NCBI GenBank assembly: GCA_001513285.1
Contig: LFTI01000070.1
Location: forward strand, 305 to 56,422
Length of the DNA: 56,118 nucleotides
Direction of reading: 5' to 3'
Origin: Rikenellaceae bacterium DTU049
GTDB lineage: Bacteria > Bacteroidota > Bacteroidia > Bacteroidales > DTU049
In this document: positions 36,906 through 47,300 of the stretch, one piece after another
How positions within the stretch are numbered: the stretch's first letter is position 1
Layout: every line of letters starts with the position of its first letter
Translations under genes and position numbers: made by a program
The notes under the pieces: generated by a model
Told to the model about the DNA's origin: nothing
Database searches by the model: none
What the model saw: the letters and a program-made list of their open reading frames with translations, nothing else

Positions 36906-37685
36906 ATGAATATTGATGAAGCAATAAATGAATTTAAACGACTACTAGAAATAATGCTGAGACTACGAAAAGAATGCCCGTGGGACAGAGCTCAGACTAA
37001 TGAGACTCTACGCACAATGACAATAGAAGAAGTATATGAACTCTCAGAAGCAATATTAGAAAATGATGATAAAAAGATTAAAGAAGAACTCGGAGACATA
37101 ATGTTACATTTAATGTTTTATTCTATAATTGCAGATGAAAAAGATAGCTTCGACATTACAGAAGTGCTAAAAGTACTAAATGAAAAATTGATTAGACGCC
37201 ATCCACATATTTTCAGCGACGTAATAGTAAATAATGCTAATGAAGTTAAACAGAATTGGGAAAAAATAAAATTAGATGAAGGTAAAAAAAGTGTTTTAGA
37301 AGGTGTACCTCCACATCTACCTAGCATGGTCAAAGCATATAGACTACAAGAAAAAGCTAAGGGTGTAGGATTTGATTGGGAAAATATTAATCAGGTATAT
37401 GATAAGTTGAGTGAAGAAATTAGTGAGTTACATCACGCAATAAACTCAGCAAATCAGCAAAATATCGAAGAAGAATTAGGTGATGTGTTCTTTGCCTTAA
37501 TTAATTATTCTCGTTTTTTAAATATCAATCCAGATGATGCTTTAGAAAAAGCTAATAAAAAATTTATATATAGATTTAAATATATTGAACAAAAAGCTAA
37601 TGATAATGGGTCTAAAATAAATAATTTATCTCTAGAAGAAATGGATAAATTATGGAACGAAGCCAAAAAAAAGATTATTGAATAA
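36906..37685 (+). CDS. mazG: Nucleoside triphosphate pyrophosphohydrolase MazG
   Basis: A 259-residue, all-alpha NTP pyrophosphatase with two tandem MazG domains. The first has CPWDRAQTNETL and EEVYELSEAI...EELGDIMLHLMF, whose Glu/Asp residues bind Mg2+. The second has EKAKGVGFDW and EELGDVFFALINYSRFL. It clears abnormal or excess NTPs. Length and layout match E. coli MazG. Confidence 0.94.
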   Translation: MNIDEAINEFKRLLEIMLRLRKECPWDRAQTNETLRTMTIEEVYELSEAILENDDKKIKEELGDIMLHLMFYSIIADEKDSFDITEVLKVLNEKLIRRHPHIFSDVIVNNANEVKQNWEKIKLDEGKKSVLEGVPPHLPSMVKAYRLQEKAKGVGFDWENINQVYDKLSEEISELHHAINSANQQNIEEELGDVFFALINYSRFLNINPDDALEKANKKFIYRFKYIEQKANDNGSKINNLSLEEMDKLWNEAKKKIIE

Positions 37686-37746
37686 AATATTTTTATAAAT
37701 ACATTTATTCCAAATAATGCACTGATGTGCATCTGTTTAATTAGTT

Positions 37747-38955
37747 TTAATTCAAATCATTTACTATTCGCATAGTATCACGAGCTATGACGAGTTCTTC
37801 ATTAGTAGTAGCAACAATTGTGCAAACTTTTGAATCTTTAGTAGAAATAATAGCATCTACCCCTTTGGTAGAATCATTAATATTTTTATCTATTTTAATA
37901 CCAAGATATTCCATATTTGATGTAATCTGTTCTCTCATATGTACACTATTCTCTCCTATTCCACCAGTAAATATTAAAATATCTAGACCATTCATAGCAG
38001 CTATATAAGATCCAATGTATTTTTTTACCTTATAAGCATAAACATCTAGAGCTAATTTAGCACGTTTATTACCTTGCATAGCAGCATTTTCTAAATCTCT
38101 CATATCTGAACTAATACCAGAGATACCAAGCACTCCACTTTTTTTATTTACTAAATCATTAGCTTGTTTAGTATCTAGATTTTCTTTTTCCATAATAAAT
38201 AATAAAGCACCAACATCTAAATCACCACAACGAGTGCCCATAATAAGCCCTTCTACAGGAGTGAATCCCATACTATTATCGATAGAGGCACCTCTATCAA
38301 TAGCAGTAATAGAAGCTCCATTACCTAAATGACAAGAGATAATTTTAAGATCATTAATATTTTTACCAATCATATTAGCAGCTTTTTCAGCTACAAACTT
38401 ATGACTAGTACCATGAAAACCATACCTACGAATTTCGAAATTTTCATAATATTCATAAGGGATACCATAAATATAAGCATAGTCTGGCATAGATTGATGG
38501 AAAGAAGTATCAAATACAGCTACTTGCGGTAATCCAGGAATTAATTTTTCAACAGCTAAAATACCTTTCAAATTTGCAGGATTATGCAAAGGAGCTAATT
38601 GAATACAATTACTAATTTCAGTAATAGTATCATTATTAATGATGACACTATTTTTAAAATGTTCACCTCCATGAGCTACTCTATGTCCTGCAGCTTTTAT
38701 CTCACTTAAAGAATTAATAACACCGACTTCTTTATCTAATAACAAATTAATTATTATTTCAATTCCAGCAGTATGATTGGGAATAGGTGTTTCATATTTA
38801 ATTTTGTCCTTACCAATAGAAGTATGATTAACAATGCCAATAGTTTGACCTATTCTTTCTAATAAACCTTTAGCAAGGACATTTTCATCAGCCGACATAT
38901 CAAAGAGCTGATATTTGATGCTAGAGCTACCACAATTTAAAACAAGGATTTTCAT
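37747..38955 (-). CDS. ackA: Acetate kinase (AckA)
   Basis: AckA interconverts acetyl phosphate and acetate with ATP formation. It is 402 residues long. Motifs: NCGSSSIKYQLFD (7-19), HRVAHGGE, RRYGFHGTSHKFV, SCHLGNGASI, and FTGGIGENS near the C-terminus. The usual partner phosphotransacetylase gene is not adjacent; an IS element lies upstream instead. A perfect -7 element (minus, 38964-38971) is only nine bases from the ATG, implying an almost leaderless mRNA. Confidence 0.95.
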   Translation of the reverse strand: MKILVLNCGSSSIKYQLFDMSADENVLAKGLLERIGQTIGIVNHTSIGKDKIKYETPIPNHTAGIEIIINLLLDKEVGVINSLSEIKAAGHRVAHGGEHFKNSVIINNDTITEISNCIQLAPLHNPANLKGILAVEKLIPGLPQVAVFDTSFHQSMPDYAYIYGIPYEYYENFEIRRYGFHGTSHKFVAEKAANMIGKNINDLKIISCHLGNGASITAIDRGASIDNSMGFTPVEGLIMGTRCGDLDVGALLFIMEKENLDTKQANDLVNKKSGVLGISGISSDMRDLENAAMQGNKRAKLALDVYAYKVKKYIGSYIAAMNGLDILIFTGGIGENSVHMREQITSNMEYLGIKIDKNINDSTKGVDAIISTKDSKVCTIVATTNEELVIARDTMRIVNDLN

Positions 38956-38963
38956 TTTTTTGA

Positions 38964-38971
38964 CAAAGATA
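38964..38971 (-). promoter_or_regulatory. -7 element very close to ackA
   Basis: The minus strand reads TATCTTTG, a perfect TAnnTTTG, ending nine bases before the start codon. The -33 region would be near 38985-38995, just outside the IS element end at about 39007. Confidence 0.5.
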
Positions 38972-39006
38972 ATGAAGAAAAAACGAATATGAAAAAAAAT
39001 TTTTAA

Positions 39007-40134
39007 GGGGGTAGGAACAGGCGATAGAGTTATGTTAGGTTTTCTATTGGTTTATTTCTAAGCTCAATATATTCATACCATGCACGCCTATCCGACGCCG
39101 CTAAATTCAACATCCTCCCCACATCCTCTATTAATTTATTCAATAAATACTTGTGCTTCACTATATACCACATTATATAACTTTGTAAATACTTCGTAGC
39201 TACTCCTCTAAACTGCTTGTCTATCCACTTCGCAAACCTCACTGTATGCTGTCTAACTGTATTTATGTTGTATGTATCATTCTGATCTTTTACTAGTTCT
39301 CGTTTTACTGCCTTACTCCTTAAATTCTTTGATCTAAATTTCTTGAATTCTTTCCTATCTTCTGCACATATCGTGCTACTTGTTGATACTTTTTTCCTTA
39401 ATATTTTTTCTATTTTCACCTTCTTTATTTTATCAAAGCAAATCAAATTGAATAACATATTGCCACTTCTGTCTTTCATCGCCAGCACTGCTACATTATG
39501 CTGCTTCTTCTCTTGAGCTATCAAATATTCTTCTTTGCTTTTATATCTTCTACCTTTTTCTGAATATTTCATCAGCAACTCTTCGAGTTCCATTATCCCA
39601 AAAAAGTTTACATTATCATCGAAGCTCCTCAATGCTGTCAATATCCTATGTCTCCACTCGAAACTTGTCGTTAGATCTATTCCTATTTCCTTAGCACATT
39701 GCCGTAAACTTTTGCCTTCTAGCATGCATAAAATGTAATCCAGCATTAATTCTTTTTTATGCAGATTGTAAACAAAAGTACCCGTAGTTACTCGGAAGTT
39801 CCTGCCACATTCTTTACATTGATAGAGCTGCTGGCCTTGTTGATGACCATTTTTTATAATGTTTATGCTCTCACATTTGGGACATTGGGGCGAGACACTT
39901 TGTGCCTTGAGACCTTGGTAGTCTACTACATCTGCATTTTTTTGTTTTAATAGGTAAAAAAGTCCATCGAGGAATGATAAATGCTCTTGTTTGCCCATAG
40001 ATAAATATTCTACTAGATTATCAACTAATTGTTTCATAGCTTTTTATTTTTTACAAAATTAATTAAAATTTTGAAATGTAATCAAATATATTTCCAAACA
40101 ATAAAAAATTTATCATATCCTTTGTCCACCCCTC
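39007..40134 (-). mobile_element. IS1595-family-like insertion sequence (about 1.13 kb)
   Basis: One transposase gene lies between imperfect terminal inverted repeats: GGGGGTAGGAACAGGCGATA from 39007, and on the other strand GAGGGGTGGACAAAGGATAT from 40134. I aligned these by eye; about two thirds of the positions agree. The flanks (ATTTTTAA left, CAAATTAA right) do not give a clear 8-base target duplication, so the ends are approximate. It separates ackA from the MBL gene. Confidence 0.7.
39030..40037 (-). CDS. IS1595-like (ISXO2-type) transposase
   Basis: A full-length 335-residue transposase. It has an N-terminal zinc ribbon (CPKCESINIIKNGHQQGQQL then CKEC, about 52-78), a helix-turn-helix-like region (KSLRQCAKEIGIDLTTSFEWRHRIL, about 110-134) and a DDE-type core starting at IMELEELLMKYSEKG. 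The C-terminal block NTVRQHTVRFAKWIDKQFRGVATKYLQSYI fits the IS1595 pattern of rGv..kYL..Y. No stop or frameshift interrupts it, so it may be active. The exact IS group cannot be set without ISfinder. Confidence 0.8.
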   Translation of the reverse strand: MKQLVDNLVEYLSMGKQEHLSFLDGLFYLLKQKNADVVDYQGLKAQSVSPQCPKCESINIIKNGHQQGQQLYQCKECGRNFRVTTGTFVYNLHKKELMLDYILCMLEGKSLRQCAKEIGIDLTTSFEWRHRILTALRSFDDNVNFFGIMELEELLMKYSEKGRRYKSKEEYLIAQEKKQHNVAVLAMKDRSGNMLFNLICFDKIKKVKIEKILRKKVSTSSTICAEDRKEFKKFRSKNLRSKAVKRELVKDQNDTYNINTVRQHTVRFAKWIDKQFRGVATKYLQSYIMWYIVKHKYLLNKLIEDVGRMLNLAASDRRAWYEYIELRNKPIENLT

Positions 40135-40156
40135 CAAATTAAATCCCTTTCCTTTT

Positions 40157-40945
40157 TTAGAATTCCACCTTTAGCCCATCATATGCTGGCGATACATTAT
40201 TTGGTAAATCTTTTAGTATTTGTAAGTGTGGCGGTAAAAAATGTGAAAGATGTGTTAAAAAAGCTTTTTTAGGATGTATTTCCCCTATTATTTCTAATGC
40301 TTGTGGCAATGATAAATGAGAAATATGAGGACTGCGTCTTAATGCATTAATTATTAATATATCTACACCTTTTATGAGTTCCATACTACTATCAGGTATC
40401 TGGCTTGCATCTGTTATATATGCTAAATTACCGAATCTAAACCCTAGTATTTCTAATTTCCCATGAAATATTGGAATAGGAATTATTGGATTATTTTCAA
40501 TAAAAAAAATATTATCATTAATATTATGATACTCTAGTTGTGGGGAACCAAAATAGCCATTAGGATTTAGAATATATGGGAATTCTTTATCCAGTTGACT
40601 CATTACTTCTTCTTTTGCATACAAGCTTATTACTTTCCCAAGTATAAAATTAAAAGGTCTGATGTCATCTATGCCAGCTATATGATCTCTATGTCCATGT
40701 GTGATTAATATAGCGTCTATGTCATCTATTTGATTATTTATCATTTGTAGTCTAAAATCTGGACCGCAATCTATTACTAATTTTAGTCCATTATAATGAA
40801 TAAATGCTGATGTACGAAATCTTTTATCTCGAGGATCATTAGATGTACAAGTAGCACATTTACAGCTAATTACTGGTATTCCTGTAGATGTACCTGTTCC
40901 TAAAAATATTATATAATTGCCTTCATTATTATCAATATTCATCAT
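40157..40945 (-). CDS. MBL-fold metallohydrolase (PhnP-like)
   Basis: A 262-residue metallo-beta-lactamase-fold hydrolase. The metal site HGHRDHIAGIDDIRP (about 81-95) is clear, preceded by FLGTGTSTGIPVISCKCATC, a Cys-rich start found in PhnP and related phosphodiesterases. Further metal ligands lie in FHGKL, ITDAS and THLSH. The substrate is probably a cyclic phosphodiester or other small phosphodiester; unproven here. It lies seven bases downstream of miaB. Confidence 0.88.
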   Translation of the reverse strand: MMNIDNNEGNYIIFLGTGTSTGIPVISCKCATCTSNDPRDKRFRTSAFIHYNGLKLVIDCGPDFRLQMINNQIDDIDAILITHGHRDHIAGIDDIRPFNFILGKVISLYAKEEVMSQLDKEFPYILNPNGYFGSPQLEYHNINDNIFFIENNPIIPIPIFHGKLEILGFRFGNLAYITDASQIPDSSMELIKGVDILIINALRRSPHISHLSLPQALEIIGEIHPKKAFLTHLSHFLPPHLQILKDLPNNVSPAYDGLKVEF

Positions 40946-40952
40946 TATTTAT

Positions 40953-42263
40953 TTAATTTTTTAGTCTTCCAATCAAAGTAGCTGATGTGCAATCTACAAC
41001 TTCTACATTTACAAATTCACCTTTCATACTTATGTCTCCTGGAAAAACGATTACTTTATTTTGTGAATTACGTCCAAATATTCCCTTATTATTTTTCTTC
41101 GAAGTTCCTTCTACTAGCACCTTGTATGTTTTACCAATATCCTGTTTATTTAGCTCATAAGATATTTTTTGTTGTAAATCTATTATTTCATTTAGTCTAC
41201 GAGTTTTTATTTGTTCGTCCACATTGTCTGCATATTTGCGTGATGCTAGAGTGTTAGGGCGTTCGCTGTATTTAAACATAAATGCAAAAAAATATTTTAC
41301 TTCTTTCATTAGTTCTACAGTTTGTTTGTGATCATCCTCGGTTTCACCAGAAAAGCCACAAATAATATCTGTGCTAATGGTAATATCTGGTACAGCTGAA
41401 CGCAATAGTTTAACTTTTTCTAAATATTCATCTATTGTATATTTCCTATTCATTTTTTTTAAAATAGCATCAGAACCAGATTGTACAGGTAAATGAAAAG
41501 ATTTAGCAATGTTTTGATATTTTGCTATAGTTTCTATTAATTCTATACTTAAATCTTTAGGATGTGAGGTGGCAAAGCGAAATAATATCTGAGGAAATTG
41601 TTCTGCTAATATATTTAATAGTGATGGAAAATTAGTCTCAATATAATTATATGAATTTACATTTTGTCCTAATAATGTTATTTCTTTAAACCCTTGCTGA
41701 ACTAGTGAAGTAACCTCATCGACTATAGATTCTACATTTCTACTTCTCTCTCTACCACGAGTATATGGTACTACGCAATAGCTACAAAAATTATTACAAC
41801 CACGCATGATAGATACATATGCAGATATACCATTAGTGTCATAGCGAGTAGGTAAGATATCTGAATAGGTTTCATCCTCTGATAGCATGGTATTTATTAT
41901 TTTATTATCTCTATCTACCTCACTGAGAATTTCTGGTAAATTCCTATATACATCTGGCCCAGCTAATAAATCTAACATTGGTAACTCATTTAGTAATTTT
42001 TCTTTTAAACTTTCTGCCATACAGCCGATAATGCCTATCTTTATAGAGGGGTTAGATTTTTTTAGAGAATTTAATTGTCTAATCCTGGCTTTTACTCTAT
42101 CCTCTGCATGCTCTCTGATGCTACATGTATTTAATAAAATTATATCAGCATTTTGAATGCTATCACTATACAAATAACCATTTCTCAGTAATATAGATGT
42201 TACTATTTCACTATCTACGACATTCATTTGGCAACCGTAAGTTTCGATATAAAAAGTCTTCAT
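40953..42263 (-). CDS. miaB: tRNA-2-methylthio-N6-dimethylallyladenosine synthase (MiaB)
   Basis: A radical-SAM methylthiotransferase that modifies A37 of tRNAs reading UNN codons. It has an N-terminal UPF0004 domain whose three cysteines (about Cys11, Cys47, Cys81) bind one 4Fe-4S cluster, the radical-SAM motif CNNFCSYC with RGRERSR, and a C-terminal TRAM domain (about 370-436). The length of 436 residues is typical. A -7 element (minus, 42298-42305) precedes it. It forms an operon with the MBL hydrolase. Confidence 0.96.
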   Translation of the reverse strand: MKTFYIETYGCQMNVVDSEIVTSILLRNGYLYSDSIQNADIILLNTCSIREHAEDRVKARIRQLNSLKKSNPSIKIGIIGCMAESLKEKLLNELPMLDLLAGPDVYRNLPEILSEVDRDNKIINTMLSEDETYSDILPTRYDTNGISAYVSIMRGCNNFCSYCVVPYTRGRERSRNVESIVDEVTSLVQQGFKEITLLGQNVNSYNYIETNFPSLLNILAEQFPQILFRFATSHPKDLSIELIETIAKYQNIAKSFHLPVQSGSDAILKKMNRKYTIDEYLEKVKLLRSAVPDITISTDIICGFSGETEDDHKQTVELMKEVKYFFAFMFKYSERPNTLASRKYADNVDEQIKTRRLNEIIDLQQKISYELNKQDIGKTYKVLVEGTSKKNNKGIFGRNSQNKVIVFPGDISMKGEFVNVEVVDCTSATLIGRLKN

Positions 42264-42297
42264 CTTTGAGTGTTTTTCCTTCTTATAAATGTATTTA

Positions 42298-42305
42298 CAA
42301 AATTA
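42298..42305 (-). promoter_or_regulatory. -7 element before miaB
   Basis: The minus strand reads TAATTTTG, followed by TAAATA. It ends 35 bases before the miaB ATG. Confidence 0.45.
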
Positions 42306-42361
42306 CATTTAAAAAATGAATTATAATGATGATAAAAATTATATGTCTGTAATTTTAAATC

Positions 42362-43051
42362 TTAATGATTTATAAACTCCATAAATTCTCTTGCAGAAGA
42401 TGAAAATGTAAAGGCATCAGTTATCATAAAAGCATTTTGCGGGTCTACGATAAAAGGATAAGCATATTTAGCTAATTCTAATCTATTAGAATCAAAAGAG
42501 AAATAAGAAAGTAATATCTTTAGTTGAGAAGCATTAATTCCATTCTTTATTATAGCATCTTTTGCTATTATCAATTTATTTGAATCAAAAGATTGATTTT
42601 TCAAGACAGAGCAAAGGCTATTAAAAGTTTCTGGGTACATTCCAGCATAGGTAAAGAATTGTCCCTGATTTGGTTTATAATTACCATGCCCATAATGATG
42701 ACCTGGATTATTTCCATGTGGATGCTCCGAATGTATATTATATCTCTCTTCTATAATATACTGGCCATTTCTCAAAAATTTTAGTCTAACAAATTCATTG
42801 AAATTAATATAAATCCGACATTTGTATTGTAAAATAGGAGTATTAAAAGGTCCTACATTATTATAAATTTCAATATTTTGTATGCCACCAGGTAATTGAG
42901 AAATTATAAAAGGAGAAAAACCTGATGCTAAAAGTCTACCATTTACATAAACATATGATGGTGTAGGTATTGGAGCAATAGATATACTTAATTCTGCACT
43001 AAATAAAGACAGACTAATTGCAAAAATGATAAAAAATAACTTGGTTTTCAT
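42362..43051 (-). CDS. DUF4476 protein with signal peptide
   Basis: About 229 residues. I use the ATG at 43051 because it begins a good signal peptide (KTKLFFIIFAISLSLFSA); the longer frame adds 16 residues that overlap the upstream gene. A PEGA-like strand region follows (SYVYVNGRLLASGFSPFIISQLPGG as the template), then a His/Gly-rich segment (HSEHPHGNNPGHHYGHGN). A C-terminal helical DUF4476 domain (about 140-229) has repeated FDSNKLIIAKDAI / FDSNRLELAKYAY units. The function is unknown; the His-rich stretch could bind metal. Confidence 0.75.
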   Translation of the reverse strand: MKTKLFFIIFAISLSLFSAELSISIAPIPTPSYVYVNGRLLASGFSPFIISQLPGGIQNIEIYNNVGPFNTPILQYKCRIYINFNEFVRLKFLRNGQYIIEERYNIHSEHPHGNNPGHHYGHGNYKPNQGQFFTYAGMYPETFNSLCSVLKNQSFDSNKLIIAKDAIIKNGINASQLKILLSYFSFDSNRLELAKYAYPFIVDPQNAFMITDAFTFSSSAREFMEFINH

Positions 43052-43095
43052 AAATTTTTTTTTTTTAAATATGAGAAAAAATTGTGCCAAAAAAA

Positions 43096-44253
43096 TCAAA
43101 CTCTTATTAAAAAGTATTTTTTCTTAAAAATTTGGCCAATTTTTAGGCTAATGTCGAAGAAAATTAATTTGCTATCACCATTACGTTCAATATTTTTAAT
43201 AGCTTCATCAATAATTATTGAAATTTCTGGAATTGTGTCATCGTCTATAAATTTTTTAAAATCTTGTACAAATTTTTCATCTAGCTCATTAAGCATCAAT
43301 GAAGTTGGTATATTATGATTGATAAGCCAGATAGCATCTAAATATTGAGAACACTGTATGAGTATCATTTTTTGAATATCTCTACCAAAAGAATTAAACT
43401 CAGTAGCTAATTCTAGCAGATCATATGCTTTCATTTGGAATGCTAACCTCATCCATTTTATAAAAAATTCATTTATTAAAATCGGCATATTGTCTTTGTG
43501 GATATTATCCACTATGCGAGGTAAATTATTTCCATAATTAAAAACCAATTTTTGAGCATCTGCATTATCCATATTAAAAAGCTCTGTAAGTGTAGCTACA
43601 GACTCCTCTGGAGATGGTGCAGGCAAATGTATGATTTGCATTCTAGATTTTATAGTATCCAAGACTAGATCTAAATTATCTGTTATGCCAATAAAAAGAG
43701 TATTTGCTGGAGGTTCTTCAATAATTTTCAACAATTTAGGAGCTGCAGCATGAAAAAGTCTTTCCATTTCCCAAATGATAAAAATTTTGTATTTCCCTTC
43801 ATAGCTGCTCTCCTGAGCAATATTTACAATTCTGTCGCAATCTTCAGCAGAAATAATTGCTTGACTATTAGCTGCATCAATAAATCTGATCCAACTATTT
43901 ATTTCGATAATTTCTTTGTTAAGTTTCAAAAAATCTGTCCATTCTTGGAAATAATCATCAGAGCAATTTTTATTTTTTCTTTTTATAATAGGGAAATAAT
44001 AATGTACATCTAAATAAGTATATTCTTTGACTTTTTTACAACTAGAGCATTCATCACAAGCTTCTAATGTATTTTCATTATTTATTCGGGGATTAGAGCA
44101 TTCTAACAATTGAGCAATAGATTTAGCCAATACAAAAGCACATTCATTCATCTTTTGAGAGAGTAGAATCGCATGAGGCATCTTATTTTCAGCATATTGC
44201 TTGCTAATATTATCAAATATTTTGTTATGCCAACTTAATAATTTTTGAGACAT
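43096..44253 (-). CDS. holB: DNA polymerase III subunit delta'-like protein
   Basis: A 385-residue clamp-loader protein. HAILLSQKMN occupies the degenerate P-loop position, with no GxxGxGK[ST], as in delta'. A zinc-binding CDECSSCKKV (about 65-74) follows, then SSYEGKYKIFIIWEMERLFHAAAPKLLKIIEEPP and the sensor region DTIKSRMQIIHLP. Known delta' proteins act as the stator of the clamp loader. The symbol is by similarity of architecture; the protein is somewhat longer than E. coli HolB. Confidence 0.88.
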   Translation of the reverse strand: MSQKLLSWHNKIFDNISKQYAENKMPHAILLSQKMNECAFVLAKSIAQLLECSNPRINNENTLEACDECSSCKKVKEYTYLDVHYYFPIIKRKNKNCSDDYFQEWTDFLKLNKEIIEINSWIRFIDAANSQAIISAEDCDRIVNIAQESSYEGKYKIFIIWEMERLFHAAAPKLLKIIEEPPANTLFIGITDNLDLVLDTIKSRMQIIHLPAPSPEESVATLTELFNMDNADAQKLVFNYGNNLPRIVDNIHKDNMPILINEFFIKWMRLAFQMKAYDLLELATEFNSFGRDIQKMILIQCSQYLDAIWLINHNIPTSLMLNELDEKFVQDFKKFIDDDTIPEISIIIDEAIKNIERNGDSKLIFFDISLKIGQIFKKKYFLIRV

Positions 44254-44294
44254 AAGTTTTTAATTAGTTAAAATTTAAAAAAAATTATAAAAAA

Positions 44295-44302
44295 CAAAAA
44301 TA
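44295..44302 (-). promoter_or_regulatory. -7 element before the delta'-like gene
   Basis: The minus strand reads TATTTTTG, ending 42 bases before the ATG. Confidence 0.35.
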
Positions 44303-44320
44303 ATAAAAAAATAGTAAAAA

Positions 44321-47300
44321 TTATTTAAAAGCAGTTTCACTTAGACCTTTACCAGTGAGCTTTAGTTCATCAAAATAAGAAGGAACTTCTTTTCCAATTA
44401 ATTTATCTACATACAATTTAGCAAGATATTGGCCAAGCATAAATCCTTGACCACGTAAACCCACGAAAAGTCCATTTTCTGGGTCAACAATCATTCTAGG
44501 TTCGGTATAATAGCCACTCCATACACTTTGGAATTGCACTGAGCTCAGCATAGGTATCCAGTCACAAAATACTTCAGAAATTATATTAAAAAATTCCTTT
44601 GAATTTAGTTTAATATCTTTATAAGAATCGGCAGCATCTACAGCAGGAGAAGCACAACCAATGATTTGGCCAGTTTCATGCAATTGTTGTCCATACACTG
44701 CACTAAATCCTTTAATTTTTCTCCTATCAATTAGCATATCTAAACTATCACCATTTTTGCCAAGATAAGGTAATCTACGAGTTATAAATGCTTGATGTCT
44801 CACAGCATATAGTCCAGGAAACATGTTCAACATATTAGCAAATTTTTCAGCTTCACCACCTAGAGCATTTACGAAATGATTAGCTTCGAATTCTATATAA
44901 GAACCGTTACTCATCTTAACAATAGCTATATATTTATTATTTTTCTTTTTTACAGAAATTAAGGTAGCATCTTCATAAATAGTACCACCATGTTCTAATC
45001 CAATTCTTCTGATAAGGTCTACAGTTTTACCAGGATTAGCTTGCCAACATTCTCTAGTAATAAATGCTGCTAAATAAGTATCTAACGAAGGATTGAAATA
45101 TGGGCTTATTTCTTTAGAGAATTCATTAGGAGAAACTTCATAAACGTCAGACCATCCTTTAGAAGCCTCCAGAGATTTATATGTTAGCTCATCATGAGCA
45201 AAATTTACATAAACAGTAGGTTTGAAATTAATATTTTTATATTCATTTAATTCTTCAAAGATTTCAAGATTGTGTCTAGCTATATCTGATAACTCTGGAA
45301 TAGAAAATGCAGGTCGACCTCCTGCTATATTACGCCAAGAAGATCCTTTCTCATAATTAATCAATACAGGTTCCATACCAGCTTCTGCAAAATATCTAAA
45401 TAAAGAGCTCCCTGCAATACCTCCACCAGCTATCAAAACTTTTACTTGTCTATGTTCTATAACTTTTTTTGTGCCAATAGGGATAATATTTTCTTTTACG
45501 TTATGAGGATACAATTCACCTATTAAAATTTGATTTGATAAAGGACCACGAGGAGTAGCATCTCCTACAAGGGTAATGCCATCACTAGATAATTTTAACT
45601 TTAATCTACGAATACAACGTTTACCTCTGCATGGTCCCATACCCAGTCTAGTATTGTGTTTTACATCCATTACAGAAACAAATTTTCTGTCTCCGACGAA
45701 ATCTAGAATTTCATTATAAGTGATATCTTCACAATGACAAACATAGGGATCCTCGATTTCTACTACTTCGTCATATTGTTTTAAAATTAATTTATCTGGA
45801 TACTGATTTTTGGGTATCAACCCTCTAATATTTGTAATATCTGCGTCGCTAAGAACATTATCTATTCTCACACGAGCAACATTTGTTTTATTTGGTTTAA
45901 TCAGTATTTTTTCTATTTCGCCCTCAGCGATTTTATTTGCATAGTTATCTACCAAATACACTTGTGAATTTTCTTCTAAAAAATGTTCTGTAGGAATAAA
46001 AATTTTATTTTTATTAATATTAAAACCAACGATAGCTAAACCAGGACATTGATACACACAATCTAGACAACCAGTACACTTATCATAATCAATAATAGGG
46101 ACTGTAGAGGTACTAGACTTGCTAATAGCATTTTGTGGACAAGCAAACACACAAGGATTGCAGGCAAAACCATATAAACAATCTATAATTACAAAAGGTT
46201 TATTTTTCCTTGCTTCAGTTGGTTTAGCTGGATTATCTAAAACACGTATAGGATACTGCTGACTATCAATATATTCTTTAGAAATAGCTAAATAATCATC
46301 ATAATTATATCGAATATCAAGATCAGCTAACACTTCAAAGGCAGCTTGTTTACCTCTGAGAACAGCACTAGTCCCCTCTCCTATTCTAATAGCATCACCT
46401 ACGCCATGACATTTATTTCCGAAAACTTCTTTTCCTAAAATTAATAATTGATCATCAGGTATTAATCCAGTGCAAATATTTATCAGATCAATATTTTCTA
46501 TCAATTTTTCTGTACCACTAATTGGTTTAAATTTATTATCTGCTTGAGCAATAACAGCACCATTCACAGCTGTATAGTCATCATTAGGAATAGCTTTTAA
46601 AAGAGTATAACCAGTAAGAATAGGAATACCTAAACGCCTAACTCTATTGGCTTGAACGGGGAAGCCACCCTCTGACTTTTGAGCTTCTACAATTGCTACA
46701 ACATTAGCACCAGCTTGAGTTAATTGATATGAAGTCAAATAACCGATATTACCTGCACCAACAGTGAGAATTTTTTTACCAAGTAGAGCATGCTCTAGAT
46801 TCATAAGTTTTTGCACTACAGCAGCAGTGTAAACTCCAGGTAAATCATCGTTCTCAAAGACAGGTATGAAAGGTACTGCACCAGTACCAACGATGAGATG
46901 TTCGGCTTGGATATAATATATTTCTTCGGTTTTAATATTTTTAACACCTAATATTTTATTATCAAATATATCCCACACAACACTATTTAGCAAAATATTA
47001 CTATGATCATTTCCTGCAAGCATAGTAGCTATCTCGAAACCACGTTTGCCACCATATTTACGATCTTTTTCGAAAAAGAAAAATTGATGTGTCTGCATGA
47101 GAAATTGTCCACCTATATTTTCATTGCTATCGATTACAATATTGGGAACGCCAAAGTCATTTAATATTTCTCTCGCAGCTAATCCTGCAGGGCCTGCACC
47201 TATTATTGCTACTTCTGTATGATACAGATCATTTGCTTGATCTAATGGAAATTTTTTTGTTTGAGGTATATAGTCTTTAGGTATTTCTAATACTTCTTTT

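Noticed and set aside
38999-40142. 8-base target duplication flanking the IS element
   Set aside because: ATTTTTAA on the left and CAAATTAA on the right agree at too few positions in A/T-rich DNA to count.
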